Positions 9,840-20,663 of a stretch of 64,000 bases of DNA are shown here, piece after piece (position 1 is the stretch's first letter; every line of letters starts with the position of its first letter). The DNA is from Methylobacterium sp. WL119. Lineage in GTDB: Bacteria > Pseudomonadota > Alphaproteobacteria > Rhizobiales > Beijerinckiaceae. Below the pieces are notes generated by a model. That model made no database searches. It saw only the letters and a list, made by a program, of their open reading frames with translations, and had not been told where the DNA came from. Both the position numbers and the translations under genes were made by a program. The stretch covers positions 1 to 64,000 of the forward strand of contig NZ_VRUU01000010.1 in the NCBI RefSeq assembly GCF_008039875.1. Reading direction: 5' to 3'.

Positions 9840-10421
9840 ATGGCGCAGCCGAATTCCCTCACCACACCGCCCGCCGGTTCCGACGTCCACATGGTCCCGG
9901 CCGGTGCCGCGGAGCCGGCGCGCGCCGCCGCGTTCCCGCCCTTCGAGACCCACACCTTCCTGGCGCAGCTGATCTGGCTCGCCCTCGCCTTCGGCCTGCT
10001 CTACTGGCTGATGGCCAACATCGCGCTCCCGCGCATCCAGGGCATTCTCCACGACCGCTCCGCGCGCCTCGCCGCCGACCTCGACCAGGCGCAGGCGATG
10101 AAGACGGAAGCCGACGCCGCCGGCGAGGCCTACGCCAAATCGCTGCGCGACGCGCAGGGCAAGGCCCGCGAGATCGCGCAGGGCACCCGCACCGAGCTCG
10201 CCGCCGCCGCCGAGACCAAGCGCAAGGCGCTCGAGGCCGAGCTCAACCAGAAGATCGCAGCCTCCGAGGCGACGATCCAGAGCCGGACGCAGGAAGCCAT
10301 GGGCAACGTCCGCGCCATCGCCAGCGAGACCGCCTCCGCGATCGTCGAGCGGCTGACGGGCCAGGCGCCGGACCAGGCCAGCCTCGACCGCGCCCTCGAT
10401 TCCACCGCGACCGCGCACTGA
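9840..10421 (+). CDS. atpG: F0F1 ATP synthase subunit b'
   Basis: 193 residues. There is a Pro/Ala-rich N-terminal extension of about 45 residues, one membrane helix ([24 protein letters not shown]), then a long charged helix ([29 protein letters not shown] onward). These match the peripheral stalk subunit b' found with b in alphaproteobacteria and phototrophs. Together with atpF (16 bp downstream) it forms the b-b' heterodimer that holds F1 stationary. The name atpG for b' is used in this class but clashes with F1 gamma in other organisms, so it should be read as b'. Confidence 0.93.
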   Translation: MAQPNSLTTPPAGSDVHMVPAGAAEPARAAAFPPFETHTFLAQLIWLALAFGLLYWLMANIALPRIQGILHDRSARLAADLDQAQAMKTEADAAGEAYAKSLRDAQGKAREIAQGTRTELAAAAETKRKALEAELNQKIAASEATIQSRTQEAMGNVRAIASETASAIVERLTGQAPDQASLDRALDSTATAH

Positions 10422-10437
10422 GACGGAAGAACCGACC

Positions 10438-10926
10438 ATGTTGATGACAGCGGAATTCTGGGTCGCGGTCGCCTTCCTCGTCTTCATGGCGATCGTCTGG
10501 AAGGTCGGCGGCTTCGGGATCATGACCAAGGGCCTCGACGGCCGCGCCGTCCGCGTGCGCCACGAGCTCGACGAGGCTAAGCGCCTGCGCGAGGAGGCGG
10601 CCGCCGTGCTGGCCGACTACAAGCGCCGCCGCGCGGAAGCGGAGCGAGAGGCCGAGACCATCATCGCGAGCGCCCGCGACGAGGCCGAGCGTGCCGCCGC
10701 CGAGGGCCGCCAGCGCCTCGACGACTTCATCGCCCGCCGCACCAAGTCGGCCGAGACCAAGATCGCCCAGGCCGAGGCCAAGGCCCAGGCCGAGGTCCGT
10801 GCCGCAGCGGCCGACGCCGCGGTGAAGGTCTCCGAGACGATCCTGCGCGAGCGCATGCAGGGCGAGGCCGCCCAGGCGCTGGTGCGTTCGAGCCTCGGCG
10901 AGATCCGCACCCGCATGCGGGCCTGA
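10438..10926 (+). CDS. atpF: F0F1 ATP synthase subunit b
   Basis: 162 residues. An N-terminal membrane helix ([20 protein letters not shown]) leads to a continuous Ala/Glu/Arg-rich helix with the family sequence [30 protein letters not shown]. It is the second stalk subunit and the last gene of the operon. It ends 27 nt before a clear rho-independent terminator. GGAAGA precedes the ATG. Confidence 0.95.
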   Translation: MLMTAEFWVAVAFLVFMAIVWKVGGFGIMTKGLDGRAVRVRHELDEAKRLREEAAAVLADYKRRRAEAEREAETIIASARDEAERAAAEGRQRLDDFIARRTKSAETKIAQAEAKAQAEVRAAAADAAVKVSETILRERMQGEAAQALVRSSLGEIRTRMRA

Positions 10927-10952
10927 CCCTTCCGGGCAGGACCGACCGATCA

Positions 10953-10974
10953 AGCCGCCTCCGGGCGGCTTTTT
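10953..10974 (+). terminator. Rho-independent terminator of the F0 operon
   Basis: AGCCGCC (10953-10959) pairs with GGCGGCT (10964-10970) around TCCG and is followed by TTTT. This is a textbook terminator just after atpF. Confidence 0.9.
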
Positions 10975-11364
10975 CGTGCGCGTGCCTTCGCTCGCCTCGC
11001 TCACGTGCCGGAGACCGAAGCGGTCCAGCGCCGATGATGGCGCTGGTGCCCTCTTCCACCCGGCGACTGCGTCGATCTATTTCGCAAGAATGTCGGGAAA
11101 GGCGTGCGCCTCCCCTCCTCCGCTTCAGGGGGGAAGGAGGGCACGGTGGGCGACGCTGCCCGAAAGATGGATCCGGTCCACGAAACGGGAGTGACGCGGA
11201 TCGCCGCTCGCTTGACGTCGTCGCCTCGAGAATCGGAGCTGCAGGAGGTGCCATTCGACACCGCGCGCGTCGGCCGCCCGGTGGTCGGCCTGCTGCTCAA
11301 CCGACAGATGCTATAGGGCACACCGTCCTCGCCTTGCCGGGCGGGCCATCCTTCACGGACTGCG
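10975..11364. other. Intergenic gap between F0 operon and ABC exporter
   Basis: About 390 bp with no open frame that has a ribosome site or family match. It contains an imperfect CT/GA-rich inverted repeat around 11109-11141. No convincing -35/-10 pair for the downstream ABC genes was found by eye. Confidence 0.5.
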
Positions 11365-12291
<927 letters not shown>

Positions 12292-12388
12292 CCGCGGCCG
12301 CCGCGAGGTCCGAACCATCCATCCCCCGGCTGCCGGCAGGCGCGAACGCGCGTCGCGGCCCGGGGCGTCGGCATCGAGAGGCAAACCG

Positions 12389-13150
12389 ATGAACTGGCCG
12401 GCCATCCGCGCGATCTACCGGTTCGAGATGAGCCGCTTCTGGCGCACGGCGATGCAGAGCATCCTGGCGCCGGTGATCTCCACCTCGCTCTATTTCGTGG
12501 TGTTCGGCGCGGCGATCGGCTCGCGGATGAGCACCGTGGACGGCGTGCCCTACGGCCTGTTCATCGTGCCCGGGCTCGTGATGCTCGCGCTGCTGACCCA
12601 GAGCATCGCCAACGCCTCGTTCGGCATCTACTTCCCGCGCTTCGCCGGCACGATCTACGAGATCCTCTCGGCGCCGATCTCGCCGGTCGAGGTGGTGCTC
12701 GGCTATGTCGGGGCGGCGGCCTCGAAGTCGATCCTGATCGGGTTGATCATCCTCGCGACCGCCGCGCTGTTCGTGCCGCTGCACATCGAGCACCCGGTGT
12801 GGATGATGGCCTTCCTGGTGCTGACGGCGGTGACGTTCAGCCTGTTCGGCTTCGTCATCGGCCTGTGGGCCGACGGCTTCGAGAAGCTGCAGCTGGTGCC
12901 GCTCCTCGTCGTGACGCCGCTGACCTTCCTCGGCGGCAGCTTCTACGCGATCGAGATGCTGCCGCCGTTCTGGCGCACCGTCAGCCTGGCGAACCCCGTG
13001 GTCTACCTGATCAGCGGGTTTCGCTGGGCCTTCTTCGGCACGGCCGACGTCGCCATCGGCATCAGCCTGGCGATGACCGGCCTGTTCCTGGCGGTCTGCC
13101 TCGGGCTCGTCGCCTGGATCTTCCGCACCGGCTACCGCCTCAAGAGCTGA
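12389..13150 (+). CDS. ABC-2 type exporter permease (YadH-like)
   Basis: 253 residues and six predicted membrane helices of the ABC-2 class. The start is [34 protein letters not shown]. The conserved central loop [17 protein letters not shown] follows, and the last part [40 protein letters not shown] is the family signature seen in YadH and nodulation-type NodJ exporters. It partners with the ATPase encoded just upstream. The ATG at 12389 is preceded by GAGAGG. The export substrate (lipid, polysaccharide or drug) cannot be read from sequence. Confidence 0.9.
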   Translation: MNWPAIRAIYRFEMSRFWRTAMQSILAPVISTSLYFVVFGAAIGSRMSTVDGVPYGLFIVPGLVMLALLTQSIANASFGIYFPRFAGTIYEILSAPISPVEVVLGYVGAAASKSILIGLIILATAALFVPLHIEHPVWMMAFLVLTAVTFSLFGFVIGLWADGFEKLQLVPLLVVTPLTFLGGSFYAIEMLPPFWRTVSLANPVVYLISGFRWAFFGTADVAIGISLAMTGLFLAVCLGLVAWIFRTGYRLKS

Positions 13151-13186
13151 GCCGCCGGCCCGTCTGCCTGGAGCCGTTCGAAAACG

Positions 13187-13204
13187 CATAAAGACATCTT
13201 TATG
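13187..13204. promoter_or_regulatory. Palindromic operator CATAAAGA-CA-TCTTTATG upstream of ahcY
   Basis: Perfect 8-bp inverted arms separated by CA, sitting immediately upstream of the predicted ahcY -35 element. Such an AT-rich palindrome is striking in this GC-rich genome. It resembles the sites described for ArsR-family regulators (SahR type) that sense S-adenosylhomocysteine and control ahcY and met genes in proteobacteria. That link is from memory, and the regulator gene is not in the window. Confidence 0.65.
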
Positions 13205-13206
13205 TC

Positions 13207-13236
13207 TTGATTGCTTCGTATCCGGCGCTCTGCTAG
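13207..13236 (+). promoter_or_regulatory. Putative ahcY promoter
   Basis: TTGATT at 13207-13212, an 18-bp spacer, then TGCTAG at 13231-13236, with transcription expected near 13243, about 36 nt before the ATG. The palindrome at 13187-13204 abuts the -35 box, so a bound protein would compete with RNA polymerase or contact it. Confidence 0.5.
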
Positions 13237-13278
13237 ATGCCTCGGCGAGAGGCAACCCGCGACACGGAGCGAAGCGAA

Positions 13279-14679
13279 ATGGCCCAGGATTATATCGTCA
13301 AGGACATCGGCCTGGCCGAGTACGGCCGCAAGGAGATCTCGATCGCCGAGACCGAGATGCCGGGCCTGATGGCCACCCGCGAGGAATACGGCCCGTCGCA
13401 GCCGCTCAAGGGCGCGAAGATCGCCGGCTCGCTGCACATGACGATCCAGACCGCGGTGCTGATCGAGACGCTCAAGGCTCTCGGCGCCGACATCCGTTGG
13501 GTCTCGTGCAACATCTACTCGACCCAGGACCACGCAGCCGCCGCGATCGCCGCCGCCGGCATCCCGGTCTTCGCCATCAAGGGCGAGACCCTCGAGGAGT
13601 ACTGGGACTACACCTCGAAGCTGTTCGACTGGCATGGCGGCGGAACGCCGAACATGATCCTCGACGACGGCGGCGACGCCACCATGTTCGTCCACCTGGG
13701 CCTGCGCGCCGAGAACGGCGACACCGCCTTCCTCGACAAGCCCGAGTCGGAGGAGGAGGAGATCTTCTTCGCGCTCCTGAAGAAGAAGCTCGCTGAGAAG
13801 CCGAAGGGCTGGTTCGCCGGTCTCGCCGACGCGATCAAGGGCGTCTCGGAGGAGACCACCACCGGCGTCCACCGCCTCTACAACCTCGCCAAGGAGGGCA
13901 AGCTGCTCTTCCCGGCGATCAACGTGAATGACGCGGTCACCAAGTCGAAGTTCGACAACCTCTACGGTTGCCGCGAGTCGCTGGTGGACGGCATCCGCCG
14001 CGGCACCGACGTGATGATGGCCGGCAAGGTCGCGATGGTCGCCGGCTTCGGCGACGTCGGCAAGGGTTCGGCCTCCTCGCTGCGCCATGCCGGCTGCCGC
14101 GTGCTGGTCTCGGAGGTCGATCCGATCTGCGCGCTCCAGGCCGCGATGGAAGGCTACGAGGTCGTGACGATGGAAGACGCGGCGCCCCGCGCCGACATCT
14201 TCGTCACCGCCACCGGCAACAAGGACATCATCACCCTCGACCACATGCGGGCGATGAAGGACCGGGCGATCGTCTGCAACATCGGCCACTTCGACAACGA
14301 GATCCAGGTCGCCGGCCTGAAGAACCTCAAGTGGTCGAACATCAAGCCGCAGGTCGACGAGATCACCTTCGCCGACGGCCACCGCATCATCCTGCTGTCG
14401 GAAGGCCGCCTGGTGAACCTCGGCAACGCCACCGGCCACCCGTCCTTCGTAATGTCGGCCTCGTTCACCAACCAGACGCTGGCCCAGATCGAGCTCTGGA
14501 CCAACCCGGGCAAGTACGAGAAGCAGGTCTACACCCTGCCGAAGGCGCTCGACGAGAAGGTCGCGCTGCTCCACCTCGAGAAGATCGGCGTGAAGCTCTC
14601 GAAGCTCCGCCCCGACCAAGCCGCCTATATCGGCGTTTCCGAGAACGGCCCGTTCAAGCCCGACCACTACCGCTACTGA
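13279..14679 (+). CDS. ahcY: Adenosylhomocysteinase
   Basis: 466 residues. It hydrolyses S-adenosylhomocysteine to adenosine and homocysteine, relieving product inhibition of methyltransferases in the activated methyl cycle. Recognisable parts are [28 protein letters not shown] at the start, the substrate region [19 protein letters not shown] and [11 protein letters not shown], and the NAD-binding glycine loop [19 protein letters not shown]. The C-terminal KPDHYRY tail completes the neighbouring NAD site. The insertion around residues 150-190 ([22 protein letters not shown]) is usual for the long bacterial/plant form. GGAG lies 9 nt before the ATG at 13279. It is monocistronic, between its own promoter and terminator. 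Confidence 0.98.
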   Translation: MAQDYIVKDIGLAEYGRKEISIAETEMPGLMATREEYGPSQPLKGAKIAGSLHMTIQTAVLIETLKALGADIRWVSCNIYSTQDHAAAAIAAAGIPVFAIKGETLEEYWDYTSKLFDWHGGGTPNMILDDGGDATMFVHLGLRAENGDTAFLDKPESEEEEIFFALLKKKLAEKPKGWFAGLADAIKGVSEETTTGVHRLYNLAKEGKLLFPAINVNDAVTKSKFDNLYGCRESLVDGIRRGTDVMMAGKVAMVAGFGDVGKGSASSLRHAGCRVLVSEVDPICALQAAMEGYEVVTMEDAAPRADIFVTATGNKDIITLDHMRAMKDRAIVCNIGHFDNEIQVAGLKNLKWSNIKPQVDEITFADGHRIILLSEGRLVNLGNATGHPSFVMSASFTNQTLAQIELWTNPGKYEKQVYTLPKALDEKVALLHLEKIGVKLSKLRPDQAAYIGVSENGPFKPDHYRY

Positions 14680-14724
14680 GACCCTCGGCGCGGGGACGCG
14701 CCGGGCAGGACCGATGCGAGACAG

Positions 14725-14759
14725 GAGGGCCCGGCGGTTGCGCCGGGCCCTCTTCGTTT
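14725..14759 (+). terminator. Terminator of ahcY
   Basis: A perfect 12-bp stem, GAGGGCCCGGCG (14725-14736) with CGCCGGGCCCTC (14741-14752), around GTTG, followed by TTCGTTT. Confidence 0.88.
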
Positions 14760-15013
14760 GTCAAGGCACCACCGCCCGGCCGGACTGTGTCTTCTGTGTG
14801 TCGTTCGCACGCGACCTGCCGACCCACGGTTACGGCCAAGCTAATTCCGCTTCCGGCGCAAATCCCCGACGCGTTAGACTGCCCCCGGTTCGGCAGGTCG
14901 TCAGGTCGTCGCGTCTCCCCTCCCCCGAAACGGGGCGCGGGGAACCGGCGCCGCATGCGCCACGCATTCGTTCGCGTCGGTCCGACCGGCGGTTTTGGGA
15001 GACGGGACGGATC
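14760..15013. other. Upstream region of divL
   Basis: No gene is recognised. The stretch around 14830-14880 is less GC-rich (CGGTTACGGCCAAGCTAATT) and is the likely promoter region for divL, but no -35/-10 pair stands out. A CT-rich segment near 14921-14945 could form a weak hairpin. Confidence 0.4.
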
Positions 15014-17521
15014 ATGGAGGTCGATCGGGCGGCACGGCGCATCGCCGGGGCCGGCGCTCTCTTCGCCGCCGCGACCGGCCTCCCGGCTCCGTCCCTCGCG
15101 GCGGGCGCCGATTTTCCGGCCTGGGGATTCGGCTCGCACATGCACAACGTCGCGGCGGCCGCGATCTTCGGCGGCCTCGTCGCCTTCGCCACCATCGTCG
15201 CCCTGCTCTACCTGAGCGAGCGCTCGCGCTGGACCCGGCGCGAGCGCGAGCAGGCCGCGGCCCTCGACGCGCTCAGCGGTGCCCACGACCGCGCCGAGAT
15301 GCTGCTCGCCGCGGAGCGCCAGATCATCGTGACTTGGGACGGGCGCAGCGAGCCGGTGGTCGAGGGCGACGTCGGGCTGGCCTTCGACGGCACGCGCCCC
15401 GCGATCGGCTCCGCCCGCCGCATCCTCGCCTTCGGCACGTGGCTGGTGCCGACCGACGCCGAGGCGATCGAGACCGCGGTCGAGGCCCTGCGCATCCGGG
15501 GCACGAGCTTCCGCACCACCCTGCGCAGCCAGTCAGGCCGCAGCATCGAGGCGCAGGGCCAAGCGGTGGCCGGGCGCGTCCTGCTGCGCCTGCGCGAGAC
15601 CACGGAGGATCGCCGCCAGATCTCGGAGCTGCGCGAGACCCTCGAGGATGCCCGCCGCGGCCTGTCGGCGCTGGCCGGCCTGCTCGACGCGATCCCGCAG
15701 CCGGTCTGGCGGCGCAACCGCGAGGGCGGCCTCGCCTGGGTCAACACCGCCTACGTCGCCGCGGTCGAGGCGGCGAACCGCGAATCCGCGATCCAGGCCG
15801 GGATCGAGCTGCTCGACCGCCCGGCCCGCGAGATGATCGCCCGCGAGGACGGCCAGCGCCGCCCCGCCGGCCAGCGCGCCGCGTTGCGCCTGTCGGCGGT
15901 GGTGGCCGGCGGCCGCCGCATCCTCGACGTCACCGAGACCGCCCTGGAGGGCGGGCGGGTCGGGATCGCGGTCGACGTCTCCGAGCTCGAGAGCGTCCGC
16001 GCCGACCTGCAGCGCCAGATGGATGCGAACGTGCGCACCCTCGACCAGCTGCCGACCGCGGTGGCGATGTTCGATGCCGGGCAGCGCCTGATCTTCCACA
16101 ACGCCGCCTACCGCCAGCTCTGGGAGCTCGACCAGGGCTTCCTCGACGGGCGCCCGCTCGACGGCGAGATCCTCGACCATCTCCGCGCCCAGCGGAAGCT
16201 GGAGGAGCATGCCGACTTCCGCAGCTGGAAGCAGGGCGTGCTCGCGGCCTACCGCTCGGCCGAGGCGAACCCCGCCTGGTGGTACCTGCCCGACGGCCGC
16301 ACGCTGCGCGTGCTGGCCGAGCCGAACCCGCAGGGCGGCCTCACCTACCTGTTCGACGACGTCTCGGACCGGATGAAGCTCGAATCCCGCTACAACGCGC
16401 TGATGCGGGTGCAGGCCGAGACGCTGGACACCCTCAAGGAGCCCGTGGCGGTGTTCGGCGCCGACGGCCGCCTGACCTTCGCCAACCGCGCCTTCGCCAC
16501 CGCTTGGCGCCTCGACCCCGAGACGCTGGAGGCGCGTCCGCACGTCGAGGCGGTGATCGAGGCGTGCCGCGTGCTGGCGCCGGCCGACGAGCCCTGGCTC
16601 GACATCCGCGACGCGGTGGTCGGGCTCGAGTCCCGCACCGGCCTCGCCTGCAAGCTCGAGATGGTCGACGGCACCGTGCTCGACTGCGCCGCTCAGCCCC
16701 TGCCCGAGGGCGCGACGCTGATCACCCTGATCGACGTGACCGCGAGCGTGAACGTCGAGCGGGCGCTGACCGAGAAAAACGACGCGCTGGAGAAGGCGGC
16801 GCAGCTGCGCGACACCTTCGTCCACCACGTCTCCTACGAGCTGCGCTCGCCGCTGACCAACATCATCGGCTTCACCCAGCTGCTCGGCGACGAGACGGTC
16901 GGCGCCCTCAACGCGCGCCAGCGCGAGTATTCCGAACACATCATGCGCTCGTCGGGGGCGCTGCTGGTGATCATCAACGACATCCTCGACCTCGCCTCGA
17001 TCGATGCCGGCTCGCTCGAGCTCCAGCGCGAGACCGTCGACGTCCAGGCGACCGTCGAGGCGGCCCTGCTCGGCATCGAGGACCGCCTCGCGGAATCCGA
17101 CCTGAACCTCGTCCTCGACGTGCCCGACGACATCGGCAGCGTGTTCGTCGACGGCAAGCGCGTGCGCCAGATCCTGTTCAACCTGATGTCGAACGCGGTC
17201 GGCTTCTCCAGCGCCGGCCAGAGCATCACCGTTCGGGCGCGGCGGAATGCGGGCGACCTCGTGCTCAGCGTGCGCGACCAGGGCCGCGGCATGCCGCCGG
17301 AGATCGCCGCCCATGTGTTCGACCGCTTCGAGAGCCACACGCTGGGCACCCGCCACCGCGGCGTCGGCCTCGGCCTGTCGATCGTTCGCTCCTTCGTCGA
17401 GCTGCACGGCGGCCGGGTGTCGCTCGATTCGCGGCCCGGGGCCGGCACCTGCGTCAGCTGCAGCTTCCCGATCGTCGCGCCGACGATGCCGTCGGCCCGC
17501 GACTCCGAGGCGGCCGAGTAG
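15014..17521 (+). CDS. divL: DivL-type tyrosine pseudo-histidine kinase
   Basis: 835 residues. Two N-terminal hydrophobic segments (about 10-30 and 45-66) anchor it in the membrane. At least three PAS-like regions follow (for example LLDAIPQPVWRRNREGGLAWVN, LDQLPTAVAMFDAGQRLIFHN and LKEPVAVFGADGRLTFAN), then a DHp and HATPase domain. The phosphoacceptor His of the H-box is replaced by Tyr608 in HHVSYELRSPLTNIIGF, the hallmark of DivL. ATP-lid motifs are still present (N-box ILFNLMSNAVGFS, G1 VRDQGRGM, G2 GVGLGLSIVRSF). In Caulobacter DivL binds DivK and tunes the CckA-ChpT-CtrA phosphorelay. Same here is inference. It converges with the chemoreceptor gene 11 bp away. Confidence 0.93.
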   Translation: MEVDRAARRIAGAGALFAAATGLPAPSLAAGADFPAWGFGSHMHNVAAAAIFGGLVAFATIVALLYLSERSRWTRREREQAAALDALSGAHDRAEMLLAAERQIIVTWDGRSEPVVEGDVGLAFDGTRPAIGSARRILAFGTWLVPTDAEAIETAVEALRIRGTSFRTTLRSQSGRSIEAQGQAVAGRVLLRLRETTEDRRQISELRETLEDARRGLSALAGLLDAIPQPVWRRNREGGLAWVNTAYVAAVEAANRESAIQAGIELLDRPAREMIAREDGQRRPAGQRAALRLSAVVAGGRRILDVTETALEGGRVGIAVDVSELESVRADLQRQMDANVRTLDQLPTAVAMFDAGQRLIFHNAAYRQLWELDQGFLDGRPLDGEILDHLRAQRKLEEHADFRSWKQGVLAAYRSAEANPAWWYLPDGRTLRVLAEPNPQGGLTYLFDDVSDRMKLESRYNALMRVQAETLDTLKEPVAVFGADGRLTFANRAFATAWRLDPETLEARPHVEAVIEACRVLAPADEPWLDIRDAVVGLESRTGLACKLEMVDGTVLDCAAQPLPEGATLITLIDVTASVNVERALTEKNDALEKAAQLRDTFVHHVSYELRSPLTNIIGFTQLLGDETVGALNARQREYSEHIMRSSGALLVIINDILDLASIDAGSLELQRETVDVQATVEAALLGIEDRLAESDLNLVLDVPDDIGSVFVDGKRVRQILFNLMSNAVGFSSAGQSITVRARRNAGDLVLSVRDQGRGMPPEIAAHVFDRFESHTLGTRHRGVGLGLSIVRSFVELHGGRVSLDSRPGAGTCVSCSFPIVAPTMPSARDSEAAE

Positions 17522-17532
17522 GCCGCTTTCCG

Positions 17533-19005
17533 TCAGCCGAGCGCCCGCGCCGCCTCGGCCACCGCCTGGACGCGGCCGTCCACCGTCCGCGAGGCTTCCG
17601 CGATCCCGTCCATGTTCAGCCGGACGCGCTGGACGCTCTCGGCCGCGTTCTGCATGTTGACCGACATGTCGCGCGTCACCGCCGCCTGCTGCGTCACCGC
17701 GGAGGAGACGCTGAGCGAGATGTGGCTGACCTGCCCGATCGTCTGCCCAACCAGCTCGATCGCCCGCACCGCCTCCGCGGTCGCCTCCTGGACGGCCGTG
17801 ACCTGCTTGCCGATCTCCTCGGTCGCGCGCGAGGATTGCGTCGCCAGCGCCTTGACCTCGGCGGCGACGGCGAACCCGCGGCCGGCCTGCCCGGCGCGCG
17901 CGGCCTCGATCGTCGCGTTGAGCGCCAGCAGGTTGGTCTGGTCGGCGATGGTGCGGATCGTGGTGATCACGCTGCCGATCCGCTCGGCCGAGGCGGTGAG
18001 CCCGGAGATGATGGTGCGCGCCTCGTCGGAGCGGCCGACCGCCTCGTCGGAGGCCGTCTTGGCGTCGATCGCGTGCCGCGTCAGCTCCTCGATCGAGGTC
18101 AAGAACTCCTCGGCGCCGGCGGCGACCGCCTGGACGTTGCCGGAGGTCTCGGCGGCCGCGCGCGCGGTCTCCGTCGACTGCCGGCTCACCCCCGACATCT
18201 CCTGCATGATGTGGCCGAGGTCGACCTCGATCAGGCGCTGGCCTTCGGCGCGGCGGCGGCGCTCGTGCACCTGGGCGGTCACGTCGGTGGCGAACTTCAC
18301 GACCGCGAAGGGGCGGCCGTCGCGATCGAGGATCGGGTTGTAGGCGCCGTGGATCCAGACCTCGTTGCCGCCCTTGCCCATCCGACGGAACTCGCCCGCC
18401 TGGAAGGCGCCTCCGGCCAGCGCCTTCCAGAACGCGGCGTAGGCTGGGGAATCGGCCTCGGCCGCGTCGACGAAGATCCGATGGTGGCGGCCTTTGATCT
18501 CGTCGAGCCGGTAGCCCATCGTCGTGAGGAAGTTCGCGTTCGCGTCGGTGACGGTCCCGTCGAGGGTGAAGTGGATCACGGCCTGGGAGCGGTTGATCGC
18601 GTCGATCTGGCCCTGGCTGGTCGCGGCGGCCATGGTCTCGGCGGTGATGTCGGTGGCGAGCTTCACGATCTGCACCGGCTGGCCCCGCCGATCGAGCACG
18701 GGATTGTAGGATGCCTGCAGCCAAATCTCGCGACCGTCCTTCGCCACGCGCTTGAACGAGCGGGCCTGGGTCTCGCCGCGGGCCAAGGCTTCCCAGAAGG
18801 CGCGGTAGGCCGCGCTCTCGCGCTCGCTGCGCTCCATCAAGATCCCGTGATGCGCGCCTCGGATCTCGGAAAGCGTATACCCGAACAGGGTCAGGAAGTT
18901 CGCGTTCGCATCGATGATCCACCCGTCGAGGCCGAAAACGATCCGCGCCTGAGACCGATCGATCGCATCGATCAGGGCGCTCATCTTCTGGTTGAATATC
19001 GTCAT
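17533..19005 (-). CDS. Soluble methyl-accepting chemotaxis protein with two PAS domains
   Basis: 490 residues, no membrane segment. Two tandem PAS-PAC units lie at about residues 10-115 and 130-240 and are clear duplicates. Compare [19 protein letters not shown] with [40 protein letters not shown] with [21 protein letters not shown]; and [25 protein letters not shown] with [25 protein letters not shown]. The C-terminal signalling domain has the MCP hairpin tip ([36 protein letters not shown]). It probably reads an internal cue such as redox or energy state through PAS and signals to CheA. The start at 19005 gives [11 protein letters not shown]; longer readings are unlikely. Confidence 0.93.
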   Translation of the reverse strand: MTIFNQKMSALIDAIDRSQARIVFGLDGWIIDANANFLTLFGYTLSEIRGAHHGILMERSERESAAYRAFWEALARGETQARSFKRVAKDGREIWLQASYNPVLDRRGQPVQIVKLATDITAETMAAATSQGQIDAINRSQAVIHFTLDGTVTDANANFLTTMGYRLDEIKGRHHRIFVDAAEADSPAYAAFWKALAGGAFQAGEFRRMGKGGNEVWIHGAYNPILDRDGRPFAVVKFATDVTAQVHERRRRAEGQRLIEVDLGHIMQEMSGVSRQSTETARAAAETSGNVQAVAAGAEEFLTSIEELTRHAIDAKTASDEAVGRSDEARTIISGLTASAERIGSVITTIRTIADQTNLLALNATIEAARAGQAGRGFAVAAEVKALATQSSRATEEIGKQVTAVQEATAEAVRAIELVGQTIGQVSHISLSVSSAVTQQAAVTRDMSVNMQNAAESVQRVRLNMDGIAEASRTVDGRVQAVAEAARALG

Positions 19006-19326
19006 CGTCAGTACCCCGCGGCGCGCGACATGACTTTTAGCTTGGCAGGCGAGGCTTAAAATTTGATCCACCGGGACTTTTAGCAGGACACGACTACGTG
19101 CTCGCGCCGCCCATTGACGAACTTCGGGACGCATCGAGGTCGTCGAGCACGCTGCGGTCTTTTTTGTCCGAAACACCTTCCGGTTGTTTCAGGCTGCAAG
19201 CTCAGCCGGAATATCGGGATCGGGCGTTCCGGACGCATCCGACCGATCGCGCGGCGCCGGCGAACGCCCTGCGCTCGGTCCGGCCGCAGCTTGACCGGGC
19301 CTCGTTCGGCCGCCACGACGCTGGCG
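19006..19326. other. Divergent promoter region with a direct repeat GACTTTTAGC
   Basis: 321 bp between the divergent chemoreceptor and MFS genes. GACTTTTAGC occurs twice, at 19032-19041 and 19075-19084, 43 bp apart start to start, flanking an AT-rich stretch (GGCTTAAAATTTGATCC) that probably contains the chemoreceptor promoter. No gene is seen here. Confidence 0.5.
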
Positions 19327-20559
19327 ATGCCCGAGCACGCGCAATCCGGCTGGACCGTCTTCCGCAACGGCGATTTCCGCCTGTTCGGGATCTCCCGTTT
19401 CCTGACCGGTCTCGCCTACCAGATGCAGGCCGTGGCCGTCGGCTGGTTCGTCTACGACCTGACCCGCTCGGCCTGGGCGCTCGGGCTCGTCGGCCTGGCG
19501 GGCTTCCTGCCGGCGATGCTCGCCGCGCTGATCACCGGGCACGTCGCCGACACCTACGACCGCCGCCTCGTGGCGGCGGCGGCCTTCGCGGTGCAGGCGG
19601 CGACGAGCGCGGCGCTTCTCGCCTATGCCTGGAGCGGCGCGAGCGCGGTGTGGCCGGTCTACGGGCTCGTCGTGCTGATCGGGACGGCGCGCGCCTTCGC
19701 CAACCCCGCCCTGCAGGCGCTGCTGCCGACGCTGGTGCCGCGCGACCTCTTCGGCGCCGCGATCGCCTGGAACGCCTCGCTCTGGCAGAGCGCGTCGGTG
19801 CTCGGGCCGGCTTTCGGGGGCTTCCTCTACGCGCTCGGGCCGATGGTCGTGTTCGGATCGGCGTTGGCCAGCTTCGCGCTGGCGGCGCTCGCGACCACGG
19901 CGATCCGCTATCGGCCGGCGGCGGTCACGGAGCGGCCGCCGGTGACCTGGGCGACGCTGTCGGCCGGGATCGGCTACATCCGCGCGCACCCGGTGGTGCT
20001 CGGCGCGATCAGCCTCGACCTGTTCGCGGTGCTGCTCGGCGGCGCCACCGCCCTGCTGCCGATCTTCGCCGCCGAAGTGTTGCATGTCGGCCCGCTCGGC
20101 CTCGGCGCGCTGCGCAGCATGCCGGCCGCCGGCGCCGTGCTGATGGCGATCGTGCTCGCCTACCGGCCGCTGCGGCGCCATGCGGGCGTGCGGATGCTGC
20201 GCGCCGTGGCGGTGTTCGGCCTCGCCATCATCGTGTTCGGGCTCTCGACCTCGCTGCCGCTGTCGATGGCCTGCCTGTTCGTCACGGGCGCGGCCGACAT
20301 GATCAGCGTCTACGTCCGCCAGACCTTCGTGCAGGGCGAGACGCCGGACGCGATGCGCGGCCGGGTCTCGGCCGTGAACACCGTCTTCATCGGCGCCTCG
20401 AACGAGCTCGGCGAGTTCGAGTCCGGCTCGGTCGCGGCGCTCATCGGCGCGGTGCCGGCGGTGGTCGTCGGCGGCGCCGCGACGGTGCTCGTCGCGGTGC
20501 TGTGGGGCCGGATCTTCCCGGCCCTGCGGGCCCGCGACCGCCTGCTGCGCGAGGGGTGA
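19327..20559 (+). CDS. MFS transporter, EntS-like
   Basis: 410 residues, about twelve hydrophobic segments. It fits the MFS_3/enterobactin-exporter-like group: FRLFGISRFLTGLAYQMQAVAVGWFVYDLTRSAWALGLVGLAGFLPAML, then GHVADTYDRRLV (the MFS A-motif variant), LQALLPTLVPRDLFGAAIAWNASLWQSASVLGPAFGG, and YVRQTFVQGETPDAMRGRVSAVN. Members export siderophores, drugs or amino acid derivatives, and substrate is unknown here. The ATG at 19327 begins MPEHAQSGWTVF. Longer upstream reading is Arg-rich and not credible. Confidence 0.88.
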   Translation: MPEHAQSGWTVFRNGDFRLFGISRFLTGLAYQMQAVAVGWFVYDLTRSAWALGLVGLAGFLPAMLAALITGHVADTYDRRLVAAAAFAVQAATSAALLAYAWSGASAVWPVYGLVVLIGTARAFANPALQALLPTLVPRDLFGAAIAWNASLWQSASVLGPAFGGFLYALGPMVVFGSALASFALAALATTAIRYRPAAVTERPPVTWATLSAGIGYIRAHPVVLGAISLDLFAVLLGGATALLPIFAAEVLHVGPLGLGALRSMPAAGAVLMAIVLAYRPLRRHAGVRMLRAVAVFGLAIIVFGLSTSLPLSMACLFVTGAADMISVYVRQTFVQGETPDAMRGRVSAVNTVFIGASNELGEFESGSVAALIGAVPAVVVGGAATVLVAVLWGRIFPALRARDRLLREG

Positions 20560-20663
20560 GGCCGGCGACCGACGGCAAACGGCCAAGCTAACCCATTCCG
20601 GCCAGGATGCGCTGCTCTACGGACGGCCGCCCGGCTGGTCCGGGTTCGTGGAGGAAGAAGATT

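Noticed and set aside
13151..13278. SAH or SAM riboswitch in the ahcY leader
   Set aside because: The predicted leader is only about 36 nt and shows no pseudoknot-like pairing; the palindrome lies upstream of the promoter.
14995..19059. A plus-strand open frame of 1354 codons overlapping divL and the chemoreceptor
   Set aside because: It is Arg/Pro/Ala low-complexity translation in the wrong frame of two well-recognised genes. Such long shadows are normal at this GC content.
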